Part shown: positions 56,216-64,000 of the stretch, piece by piece
Numbering within the stretch: the first letter of the stretch is position 1
Layout of the letters: the number at the start of each line of letters is the position of its first letter
Assembly: GCF_004458765.1 (NCBI RefSeq)
Contig: NZ_SPJX01000510.1
Span: 184,156 to 248,155 of the forward strand
Reading direction: 5' to 3'
From: Microvirga pakistanensis
GTDB taxonomy: Bacteria; Pseudomonadota; Alphaproteobacteria; Rhizobiales; Beijerinckiaceae
DNA: 64,000 nucleotides
Program-made: the position numbers and the translations under genes
Notes under the pieces: model-generated
Database searches by the model: none
The model's input: the letters and a program-made list of their open reading frames with translations, nothing else
Told to the model about the DNA's origin: nothing

Positions 56216-58482
56216 ATGCCTAGCGCTCCCGGCGGTCCGCGCCTTCTGCTGCGCCGCCTCCGCGAGATTATGGCGGAGCCGGTAGGGGCCCAGGACCGCC
56301 TCGACAAGATCGTCATCCAGATCGCCGCCAACATGGTGGCGGAGGTTTGCTCTGTCTATGTGCTGCGCGGCGACGGCGTGCTCGAGCTTTTCGCCACGGA
56401 GGGCCTGAACCGGGAAGCCGTCCACCAGACCGTCATGCGCTCGGGCGAAGGCCTCGTCGGCCTCATCGCCGCCACGGCGGAGCCTCTGGCCCTCTCCGAC
56501 GCCCAGAGCCATCCGGCCTTCTCCTACAAGCCGGAGACGGGTGAGGAGATCTATCACGCCTTCCTGGGCGTTCCGCTGCTGCGGGCCGGCAATACGCTCG
56601 GCGTTCTCGTCGTCCAGAACCGAACCTATCGCATCTATACCGAAGAAGAGGTCGAGGCCCTTCAGACCACCGCCATGGTGGTGGCCGAGATGCTGGCGAC
56701 TGGCGAGCTGCAGGCCCTCGCCCCGGTCGAGACCGGGATCGCCCTGCGCCGTCCCGTCTACCAGAAGGGCGCGGCTCTGGCCGACGGCGTGGGCCTCGGC
56801 CATGTGGTGCTCCACGAGCCCCGGGTCGTCGTCAAGAACCTGATCGCCGAGAACGTCGACGCGGAGCTGCGGCGCCTGGAGCAGGCGATCGGCGAGGTGC
56901 GCGCCTCCATCGACGAGCTGATCGAACGGGGCGACGTGGCCCATCACGGGGAGCACCGCGAGGTCCTGGAAACCTTCCGCATGTTCGCCCATGACCAGGG
57001 CTGGCTGCGCCGCATGCGCGAGGCGGTGTCCTCGGGCCTCACCGCCGAGGCGGCGGTCGAGAGGGTGCAGTCCGACAATCGCGCGCGCATGCTGCGCCAG
57101 ACGGACCCCTACCTTCGCGAGCGCCTCCACGATCTGGACGATCTCGCCAACCGGCTGCTCTTCCGGCTCGTCGGGCGCAACATGGTGGCCGAGCGCAGCG
57201 CGCTTCCCGACAATGCCATCATCGTCGCCCGCTCCATGGGACCGGCGGCGCTCCTCGACTACGACCGCTCGCGCCTGCGCGGCCTCGTGCTCGAGGAAGG
57301 CGGCCCCACGAGCCACATCGCCATCGTGGCGCGGGCGCTCGGGATCCCCGCCGTGGGCGAGGTGTCGAACGCCACGTCCCTCACCGAACCGGGCGATGCC
57401 ATCATCGTGGACGGCGCGGCGGGCGAGGTCCAGATCCGGCCCAGCGCCGACGTGGAAGCGGCCTATGCCGAGAAGGCGCGGCTTCGCGCCAAGCGCCAGG
57501 AGCAGTACCAGAAGCTGCGCAACGTGCCCTCGGTCACCAAGGACGGGGTCGAGATCGCCCTGCAGCTCAATGCGGGTCTTCTGGTCGACCTGCCGCATCT
57601 CGCCGAGACGGGCGCGGCGGGCGTCGGCCTGTTCCGCACCGAGCTGCAGTTCATGATCGCCGAGAGGATGCCCTCGGCCTCCGACCAGCAGGCCCTCTAC
57701 AGCGCCGTATTCGCGGAAGCCGGCGACCGCCCGGTCACGTTCCGCACCCTCGATATCGGCGGCGACAAGATCCTGCCCTACATGCAGGCGGTCGAGGAAG
57801 AGAACCCGGCCCTGGGCTGGCGCGCGATCCGCATCGGCCTCGACCGGCCGGGCCTGCTGCGAGCCCAGGTTCGCGCCCTCCTGAAGGCCGCCGCCGGGCG
57901 CCCCTTGAAGATCATGTTCCCGATGGTGGCGACCTGCGACGAATTCGAGCGCGCACGCGCCATCGTGGAGCGCGAGAAGGGCTATCTCCTGAATCACGGA
58001 CACCCGCTGCCGTCCGACCTCAAGCTCGGCGTGATGCTGGAGGTGCCGTCCCTCCTCTTCCAGCTCAAGGAAATCTGCGAGCGCGCCGATTTCATCTCCA
58101 TCGGCTCGAACGACCTGATGCAGTTTCTCTTCGCCATCGACCGCGAGAACCGGCGCGTGGCGGACCGCTTCGACCCGTTGAGCACGCCCATGCTGCGGGC
58201 CCTGCGGCTCGTGGCGGAGCAGGCGCGGGCCGCGGGCTGCCTTACGACGCTGTGCGGAGAGATCGGCGGGCGTCCGCTCGAGGCCATGGCGCTTCTGGGC
58301 CTCGGCTTCCGCTCGCTGTCCATGTCTCCGGCCTCCATCGGGCCGGTCAAAGCCATGCTCCTCGCCCTCGACGTGGGCGAGCTCGAAGCCTTCATCCGAG
58401 AAGAGCTGGAACATGCCGGGAGCGGCGATACGCTGCGCCCCAGGCTTGCCCAGTTCGCGGAAACCCGTGGTATCCCGGTCTG

Positions 58483-58483
<1 letters not shown>
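56216..58483 (+). CDS. ptsP: Phosphoenolpyruvate-protein phosphotransferase PtsP (EI-Ntr)
   Basis: 755 residues. An N-terminal GAF domain (about 20-165) precedes the EI part. The phosphorylated histidine is in EGGPTSHIAIVARALGIP near residue 360. The PEP-binding barrel has GLFRTELQFMIAERMPS, TFRTLDIGGDKILPYM and SIGSNDLMQFLFAIDREN. It phosphorylates NPr in the nitrogen-related PTS, which controls carbon, nitrogen and potassium responses. Its stop codon overlaps the prfA ATG. Confidence 0.96.
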
Positions 58484-59567
<1,084 letters not shown>

Positions 59568-59571
<4 letters not shown>

Positions 59572-59981
59572 TCGAGGGCCTGAGCCACGTCACGCTCATC
59601 ACCAGCGATCTCGAGCGGATGAGCGCGATCATGAGCCAGGTTCTCGACGGACGGGAGGTCTACTCCTCGGGCGAGAACACCTTCTCCCTCTCGCGAGAAA
59701 AATTCTTCATCGTGGGCGGGCAATGGATCGCCGTCATGGAGGGTGAGAGCCTGCCCTCGCGCAGCTATAACCATATCGCCTTCAAGATCCCGGCTTCGGC
59801 CATCGACGCGTATCGCGCGCGGATCGAGAGGCTCGGGCTGGAAATGCGCGAATCGAGGCCGCGCGTCGAGGGCGAGGGCCAGTCCCTCTATTTCTACGAC
59901 CACGACAACCACCTGTTCGAGCTGCATACCGGCACGCTGGACGAGAGGCTCGAGCGCTATCGCCGGGGTGCCGCGGGTTGA
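59568..59981 (+). CDS. fosX: Fosfomycin-resistance epoxide hydrolase, FosX type
   Basis: 137 residues, the vicinal-oxygen-chelate fold. His7 (GLSHVTLI), His69 (SYNHIAFKI) and Glu118 (HLFELHTGTL) are the metal ligands of FosX. Glu44 in SREKFFIVGG corresponds to the catalytic base known from the Mesorhizobium enzyme. FosX adds water to the epoxide of fosfomycin without glutathione. Its ATG overlaps the prfA stop by four bases and its stop overlaps the TTG of prmC, so it is embedded in the operon. Natural activity may be on another epoxide. Confidence 0.92.
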
Positions 59982-60832
59982 CCGCCCTCACCCGCGACCA
60001 GGCTCTCAGGGATCTCCGCAGGACGCTCTCCGAGGCGGGCTTCGAAACGGCCGCCCTCGACGCGCGGCTTCTGCTCCTCTCCGTGCTGGGCATCCCGGCG
60101 ACGGCGCTCATCACCCAGCCCGATGTTCCGCTGTCGGCCGAGGAGGCCGAGCGCCTCGAAGCCGCCGCCCGCCGCCGCCTCGCGCATGAGCCGGTGGCGC
60201 GAATCGTCGGCGAGCGGGAGTTCTGGGGTCTGCCTTTCGTCCTCTCGCCCGAGACCCTGGTGCCGCGCCCCGATACGGAGACCGTGGTGGAGACCGTTCT
60301 CGGCCTGCTGCCCGACCGGCAGGCTCCCCTCCTGATGGCGGATTTCGGCACCGGATCGGGCTGCCTTCTGGTGGCGCTCCTCCACGAACTGCCCCAGGCC
60401 CAGGGCCTGGGCACGGATCTGTCGCTCGGCGCTCTGCGGACCGCCCGCAGGAACGCCTGGGCGAACGGAGTGGGCGAACGGAGCCGTTTCGCCCTCTCCT
60501 GCTGGGCGGACGCGGTTACGGGCCGATTCGACCTGATCGTCTCCAACCCGCCCTACATTGCCTCCGCGGTCGTCCCGACCCTGGACCGGGAGGTCCGCGA
60601 CCACGATCCGCTTCTTGCCCTCGATGGCGGCCCGGATGGCCTGGAGCCCTATCGGATCCTCCTGGGGGCGGCGAAGCGCCTCCTGATCCCCGGCGGGCTC
60701 CTGGCGGTCGAGATCGGTTATGACCAGGCCGAAGATTTACGCGGCCTGGCTGCCGCTCATGGTCTTGAAATCCTGCGGATCGCACACGATCTCTCTGACA
60801 ACCCCCGATGCGTCGCCATGAGGCGTGCGTGA
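59978..60832 (+). CDS. prmC: Release-factor glutamine methyltransferase
   Basis: 284 residues from a TTG (59978) overlapping the fosX stop codon. An N-terminal helical domain is followed by the methyltransferase domain with MADFGTGSGCLLVALL and the glutamine-binding VSNPPYIAS. It N5-methylates the GGQ glutamine of release factors. PrfA and prmC are usually adjacent; here fosX separates them. Confidence 0.95.
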   Translation: MTALTRDQALRDLRRTLSEAGFETAALDARLLLLSVLGIPATALITQPDVPLSAEEAERLEAAARRRLAHEPVARIVGEREFWGLPFVLSPETLVPRPDTETVVETVLGLLPDRQAPLLMADFGTGSGCLLVALLHELPQAQGLGTDLSLGALRTARRNAWANGVGERSRFALSCWADAVTGRFDLIVSNPPYIASAVVPTLDREVRDHDPLLALDGGPDGLEPYRILLGAAKRLLIPGGLLAVEIGYDQAEDLRGLAAAHGLEILRIAHDLSDNPRCVAMRRA

Positions 60833-61188
60833 CCGTGCAGGGTGAGGCATTCTTGCCTCAGGATGGGGTTAAAGCTTAAAAATGGCTTGTTGGACCGGGA
60901 GGAACCCGCTAGATTCGATCCTAGAGATCGTCCTCGGTCGCAACAAAACGGCAGCCCCCGAAGGGATAGGCCGGAAGACCAAACGATATCCACCGCGCAG
61001 GCAGGGGCTTTTTGAACAGCCGGGCGCGGTCATCTGAACCCGATACTGAAGGATGGTCGGACGCCGGTCGGCTCTGGCTGAACAACAGACGGTTTGCCAC
61101 GCGAACGGTGGGCGTTGAGCCCGTTCGGTGAACATTGGCTTGCAATATCGCGTGGGCTTAAGAACCAGCGAGGCTCGTAGAGCATAAA
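60833..61188. promoter_or_regulatory. Long leader region before the DUF4167 gene
   Basis: 356 bp without a protein gene. A hairpin right after prmC pairs TGAGGCA (60843-60849) with TGCCTCA (60854-60860). Another pairs CGAAC/GTTCG and GGGC/GCCC at 61102-61127, 60 bp before the start codon. No T-run follows either. The length and structure are compatible with a regulatory leader or a small RNA, but nothing proves it. Confidence 0.4.
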
Positions 61189-62148
61189 ATGAGACCAGGA
61201 CAGAACAGGCGTATGCGCGGTCGCAACCGCAACAATGGCAACAAGGGTCCCAATCCCCTGACCAAGAGCTACGAGTCGAACGGCCCGGACGTGAAGATCC
61301 GCGGCACGGCTCAGCATATCGCCGAGAAATACAGCCAGCTTGCCCGTGACGCGCAGGCCAGCGGCGATCCGGTGGCGGCGGAGAACTATTTCCAGCATGC
61401 GGAACACTATTACCGCATCATCGCGGCCGCCCAGGAGCAGCTGCGCGAGCAGTATGGCTACCAGCAGCGTTTCGACGAGGACGGTGACGAGGACGGCTTC
61501 GCGCCGGGCGAGCGCCCGAGCTTCGAGCGCGCCGGCAACGGCGACGACGCGGATTTCGGCTCCCAGCCGCAGCCTTATGAGACGCGCGGCGAGAGTGAAC
61601 GCCCGGCCCGCTTCGACCGGGGAGATCGCCAGGAGCGCAACGAGCGCCAAGATCGTCCCGAGCGCGGCGATCGTCCCGAGCGCGGCGATCGCCCCGAGCG
61701 CGGCGATCGCCCGGAGCGTGGTGACCGCCCGGACCGTCGTGAGCGCTTCCAGCGCGACCGGGGCCCGCGCCAGGATTTCCAGCGGGACGACCAGCCGTCG
61801 AACGGCGAGGGCGAGCGCCCGGCCCGTTTCGAGCGCCCTGAGCGCCAGGATCGTCCCGAGCGTGGCGAGCGCCGCGAGCGCTTCCAGCGGGATCGCCGGC
61901 GCGAGGAGGCCGATGCCTCCGACACGGGCGCCCTGCCAGCCTTCCTGACCAATCCGGTGCGTGCCGCGCCTGCTCCCGTCGAGGATCAGGCTCCGGTCGC
62001 TCCGACTCTGGATTTTGGCGGCGAGCAGCCCCTGGAGGAGCGTCCGCGCGCCCGCCGCCCCCGCCGCACCCGTCGGGACGTGGTGGAGAACGCAGGCGAG
62101 GAGGCCGCGAGCTTCAAGCCCGATGTGGAGACGCCGGCCGCCGAATAA
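61189..62148 (+). CDS. DUF4167 domain protein, probable RNA-binding
   Basis: 319 residues. The N-terminal 90 carry the conserved DUF4167 core: Arg/Asn-rich MRPGQNRRMRGRNRNNGN, then RGTAQHIAEKYSQLARDAQA and AENYFQHAEHYYRIIAAAQE. The rest is low-complexity with many Arg-Pro-Glu-Arg repeats, encoded in part by an 18 bp tandem repeat. The C-terminus is acidic. A role in RNA or nucleoid binding is suggested by composition only. It lies between prmC and clpB, as in other Rhizobiales. Confidence 0.88.
   Translation: MRPGQNRRMRGRNRNNGNKGPNPLTKSYESNGPDVKIRGTAQHIAEKYSQLARDAQASGDPVAAENYFQHAEHYYRIIAAAQEQLREQYGYQQRFDEDGDEDGFAPGERPSFERAGNGDDADFGSQPQPYETRGESERPARFDRGDRQERNERQDRPERGDRPERGDRPERGDRPERGDRPDRRERFQRDRGPRQDFQRDDQPSNGEGERPARFERPERQDRPERGERRERFQRDRRREEADASDTGALPAFLTNPVRAAPAPVEDQAPVAPTLDFGGEQPLEERPRARRPRRTRRDVVENAGEEAASFKPDVETPAAE
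61651..61740 (+). repeat. Five tandem 18 bp units inside the DUF4167 gene
   Basis: Units start at 61651, 61669, 61687, 61705 and 61723. The first is GATCGTCCCGAGCGCGGC, with changes growing rightwards. Each encodes Asp-Arg-Pro-Glu-Arg-Gly or a close variant. Related single units recur near 61849. Copy number may vary between strains. Confidence 0.9.
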
Positions 62149-62176
62149 CGGCCGAAAACCCAAAACGAGAATGAGG

Positions 62177-62202
62177 AAGGGAGAGCATCGCTCTCCCTTT
62201 TT
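62177..62202 (+). terminator. Rho-independent terminator after the DUF4167 gene
   Basis: AAGGGAGAG (62177-62185) pairs with CTCTCCCTT (62191-62199) and runs into a T-run. Confidence 0.9.
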
Positions 62203-62216
62203 CGTTGCGTCGTCCC

Positions 62217-62999
62217 TTACAGAGCCAGTGTCGCCTGTTCGGTCTCCAGAGCGTCGCCGGCCGCAAGGCTCCCCCCGCTGACGACCTCGGCATAGATGCC
62301 GCAGTCGAAATGCCCATAGGCCTGCATGAGGCTCTTCGGGATCTGGAGATCGCGGATGCCGGTGAGAGGATCCACGTTGGTGGCGGCGCAGCGTTCGATC
62401 CGCTTCGTCACTTTCAGGCGCACGCCGGAGGGCGCCGTCAGCACCTGTCCCACGAGGTCGAACTCGGCCCAGGGCTCGAGGCCGTCGATGTGGATGTTGC
62501 CGCGGAAGCGCAAGGGATCGACGGCTGAGCCCACCACGGCCTCGAGCTGGCGCACGCTGGCGAGATTGATGAGGGAGACGTAGCCGCGCCGGGAATCCGT
62601 GAAGCGGAAGCCCTCGGGGGCCGTGAGAACCTTCGGCGGCCCGCGCAGCTCCTTCGGCAGATAGCGGCGGAAGAAGGCCTCGATGGCGAGCCGCCCCTCC
62701 GGTGTCGAGAGATCCCCCCGGGCCACCTCGCGCCCGCCCTCCTCGATGAAGAGCGTCGTGATGCTGTCGAGATAGCGCGTCTTCAGCCGGGCCAGGCTCT
62801 CGTTGCGCATCAGCATGAGGAACTTGATCTTCGGCTGATGCTGCGGGTTGCCCGGGTCGAACCCGGCGGGGCCGTTCTCGACGGCGAAAAGCCGGTCGCC
62901 GGGGAAGTAGCCGCCCTTGGCGAGGGTGGCGATGTCCAAGGTCTCGGGCGACAGGCCCTTGACGGGGTAGCGTTGGAGGGAGGCGATGCGAATGCTCAT
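62217..62999 (-). CDS. MOSC domain-containing protein
   Basis: 260 residues from the ATG at 62999. The beta-barrel N-terminal part (LQRYPVKGLSPETLDIATL) is followed by the MOSC domain, with the conserved cysteine in KRIERCAATNVDPLTGIRDL. MOSC proteins carry sulphur for molybdenum-cofactor chemistry or reduce N-hydroxylated compounds. The precise activity is unknown. Confidence 0.9.
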   Translation of the reverse strand: MSIRIASLQRYPVKGLSPETLDIATLAKGGYFPGDRLFAVENGPAGFDPGNPQHQPKIKFLMLMRNESLARLKTRYLDSITTLFIEEGGREVARGDLSTPEGRLAIEAFFRRYLPKELRGPPKVLTAPEGFRFTDSRRGYVSLINLASVRQLEAVVGSAVDPLRFRGNIHIDGLEPWAEFDLVGQVLTAPSGVRLKVTKRIERCAATNVDPLTGIRDLQIPKSLMQAYGHFDCGIYAEVVSGGSLAAGDALETEQATLAL

Positions 63000-63031
63000 G
63001 CTCTGAAGCGTTAAGGCATGCTTCCGGCAGA

Positions 63032-63060
63032 GAAAAGCCCTGCCGGTCACCGGCAGGGCT
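63032..63060 (-). terminator. Rho-independent terminator of the small hydrophilic gene pair
   Basis: AGCCCTGCCGG (63036-63046) and CCGGCAGGGCT (63050-63060) form an 11 bp stem with a 3-base loop. Read on the minus strand it is followed by TTTTCTC. Confidence 0.85.
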
Positions 63061-63087
63061 CCCTCACAAACGATGTGCGGCGCTCTT

Positions 63088-63351
63088 TTAAGAGGCGTCC
63101 CCCGAACGGGCGACTTTCGTGCGCTTGAGCTCGGGCTCGAAATAGCCCTCGCGGGCCGGGATATGATCCTCGTTCGTGGTCTTGGGGGTCATGCCCTCGT
63201 GGGCGGTCCGGTGCTCGGGAATGTTAGCCCCGACGCCGTTCTCCTGCTTCATGCGGAGCGCCTTCTCGGCATTGGCCATCAGCTCCTGGCGGGCCTGCTC
63301 GGCCTTGCGCTTCTTCGGGCTGAAACGGGCAAGTAGATCGGAAAATCCCAT
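63088..63351 (-). CDS. Small hydrophilic protein of unknown function
   Basis: 87 residues. The first 35 form a basic amphipathic helix (MGFSDLLARFSPKKRKAEQA); the rest is polar (GVGANIPEHRTAHEGMTPKT). I recognise no family. Its ATG lies 6 bp after the stop codon of the 107-residue protein on the same strand, so the two are one unit ending at the terminator at 63032. Confidence 0.68.
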   Translation of the reverse strand: MGFSDLLARFSPKKRKAEQARQELMANAEKALRMKQENGVGANIPEHRTAHEGMTPKTTNEDHIPAREGYFEPELKRTKVARSGDAS

Positions 63352-63357
63352 GATAAA

Positions 63358-63681
63358 TCACTCCTTTGCGCGCGAGAGCACGCCATCGCTCCGGTCGCTG
63401 CGATGGGTGGGCGGGGTTTCAACGTTCTGACGGTTCTCGGGGATATCCCGGGAGGTCTTCATGGTGCCGGTGGAATCGCCGATATCCTGGCCGGCATCGG
63501 TAGCCTTGGCGCCCTCTCCGTTGCGGAGCACCCGCCCGTTCTCACTGGTGTCGCCGAAGGTCTGGGGGGTCACGGAGGGTTGCTCCTCCAAGGGGCTCTC
63601 CGGCACGGCGAGCCCCATCTCGGCGTTGCGCGCCAGGTCGGCGCGGGCCTTCTCGGCGTCTGAGCGCGGATCGCGCGTCAT
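63358..63681 (-). CDS. Small hydrophilic protein of unknown function, possibly stress-related
   Basis: 107 residues, strongly charged and without a hydrophobic core (MTRDPRSDAEKARADLARNA, NGRVLRNGEGAKATDAG, NRQNVETPPTHRSDRSDG). It is probably disordered and resembles in composition the 70-residue protein at 42996-43208. A near-consensus EcfG site lies 38 bp upstream. No family is recognised. Confidence 0.65.
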   Translation of the reverse strand: MTRDPRSDAEKARADLARNAEMGLAVPESPLEEQPSVTPQTFGDTSENGRVLRNGEGAKATDAGQDIGDSTGTMKTSRDIPENRQNVETPPTHRSDRSDGVLSRAKE

Positions 63682-63719
63682 GGAAGCCTCCTCGAATCCA
63701 TCGAAATCGCTGCGGGGTC

Positions 63720-63744
63720 AATGCAAGGGCGTCACGGGGGTTCC
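63720..63744 (-). promoter_or_regulatory. Near-consensus EcfG-type promoter
   Basis: On the minus strand GGAAC (63744-63740), 16 bases, then CATT (63723-63720), one mismatch from CGTT. It is correctly placed 38 bp before the ATG of the 107-residue protein. Confidence 0.4.
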
Positions 63745-63871
63745 CCTCTTGTTGTTCCCGATCAATGCCACCACCTTAAGCGCAAGCGGATGCTTCACGT
63801 TGGAAGGTCCGACATCGCAGGGCTTGCCTGTGCCTCCGAAGAGGGCGGGCGAGCCTGAGGAGGGATGAGAG

Positions 63872-64000
63872 ATGAATTTCGAAAAGTACACCGAGCGCGC
63901 CCGGGGTTTCGTCCAGGCCGCGCAAAATCTGGCCATGCGGGAAGGACACCCGCAGCTCTCCCCCGGCCATGTCCTCAAGGTTCTGCTGGATGATCCTGAA
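63872..64000 (+). CDS. clpB: ATP-dependent chaperone ClpB (partial, N-terminus only)
   Basis: 43 codons are visible before the window ends. The protein starts MNFEKYTERARGFVQAAQNL and continues HPQLSPGHVLKVLLDD, the first Clp-N repeat of ClpB. GAGGAGGG lies 11 bases before the ATG. ClpB dissolves protein aggregates with DnaK. A clear heat-shock promoter was not found in the short upstream stretch. Confidence 0.92.
   Translation, partial: MNFEKYTERARGFVQAAQNLAMREGHPQLSPGHVLKVLLDDPE

Noticed and set aside
61651..61740. Tandem repeats considered as a possible CRISPR
   Set aside because: The units are contiguous 18 bp repeats without spacers and lie in frame within a coding sequence.

Overview
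The window is a 64 kb stretch of high-G+C chromosome from an alphaproteobacterium, most likely a Hyphomicrobiales (Rhizobiales) member near Microvirga/Methylobacterium. This rests on gene content and order: secA - parvulin - argJ - mutT, comF - grxC - nitrilase - DUF1178, lysC - ptsP - prfA - prmC - DUF4167 - clpB, phaR beside phaA-phaB, gloB divergent from a methyltransferase, and sites fitting the alphaproteobacterial general-stress sigma factor EcfG. The genus is an inference; there is no rRNA. No prophage, insertion sequence, CRISPR array or tRNA was found. Most genes are core metabolism or housekeeping.

Layout. 1-6.1 kb (minus strand) is a trehalose block: a membrane-anchored otsA, otsB, a GH15 glycosidase, glucokinase and the start of an M14-type deacylase gene. 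6.4-9.5 kb is a type I secretion pair (adaptor and ABC protein), divergent across an AT-rich 400 bp region from an unknown membrane coiled-coil protein. 10.8-13.5 kb encodes a CIO/bd-type quinol oxidase (cydA, cydB and a DUF2474 small subunit). 13.6-16.6 kb holds a metallo-beta-lactamase-fold hydrolase, a small secreted protein, a eukaryotic-type topoisomerase IB and a SemiSWEET. 16.6-25.7 kb carries a GT4 glycosyltransferase, a methyltransferase, ispG, kup, GNAT, EamA, ispA, mtgA and rpmF. 25.9-32.5 kb has a degenerate EAL protein, the PHB genes phaR/phaA/phaB, an SDR and a YddG-like exporter. 32.5-41.6 kb has GNAT, gloB, methyltransferase, accA, a YafK-type L,D-transpeptidase, an MpaB-family protein and secA. 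41.9-49.4 kb has parvulin, a small hydrophilic protein, argJ, a frameshifted secreted-protein gene, mutT, EamA, thioesterase, iron alcohol dehydrogenase, DUF427 and a BioC/NDUFAF5-like methyltransferase. 49.6-64 kb has comF, grxC, nitrilase, DUF1178, phosphoesterase, nhaA, ubiG, lysC, ptsP, prfA, fosX, prmC, DUF4167, MOSC, two small hydrophilic proteins and the start of clpB.

The most notable signals not explained by gene content are these. (1) A family of short palindromic interspersed repeats is present in about eight copies; their ends repeatedly form the TAG stop codon of the neighbouring gene, and one copy lies in frame inside the DUF2474 subunit gene. (2) Two exact GGAAC-N16-CGTT sites (EcfG-type) lie just upstream of the SemiSWEET-topoisomerase IB pair and of a 70-residue hydrophilic protein, with a near-match before another small hydrophilic pair. 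(3) OtsA has an added two-helix periplasmic sensor-like N-terminus. (4) A complete fosX gene is translationally coupled on both sides inside the prfA-prmC operon. No wholly new multi-gene system could be established from the sequence alone.
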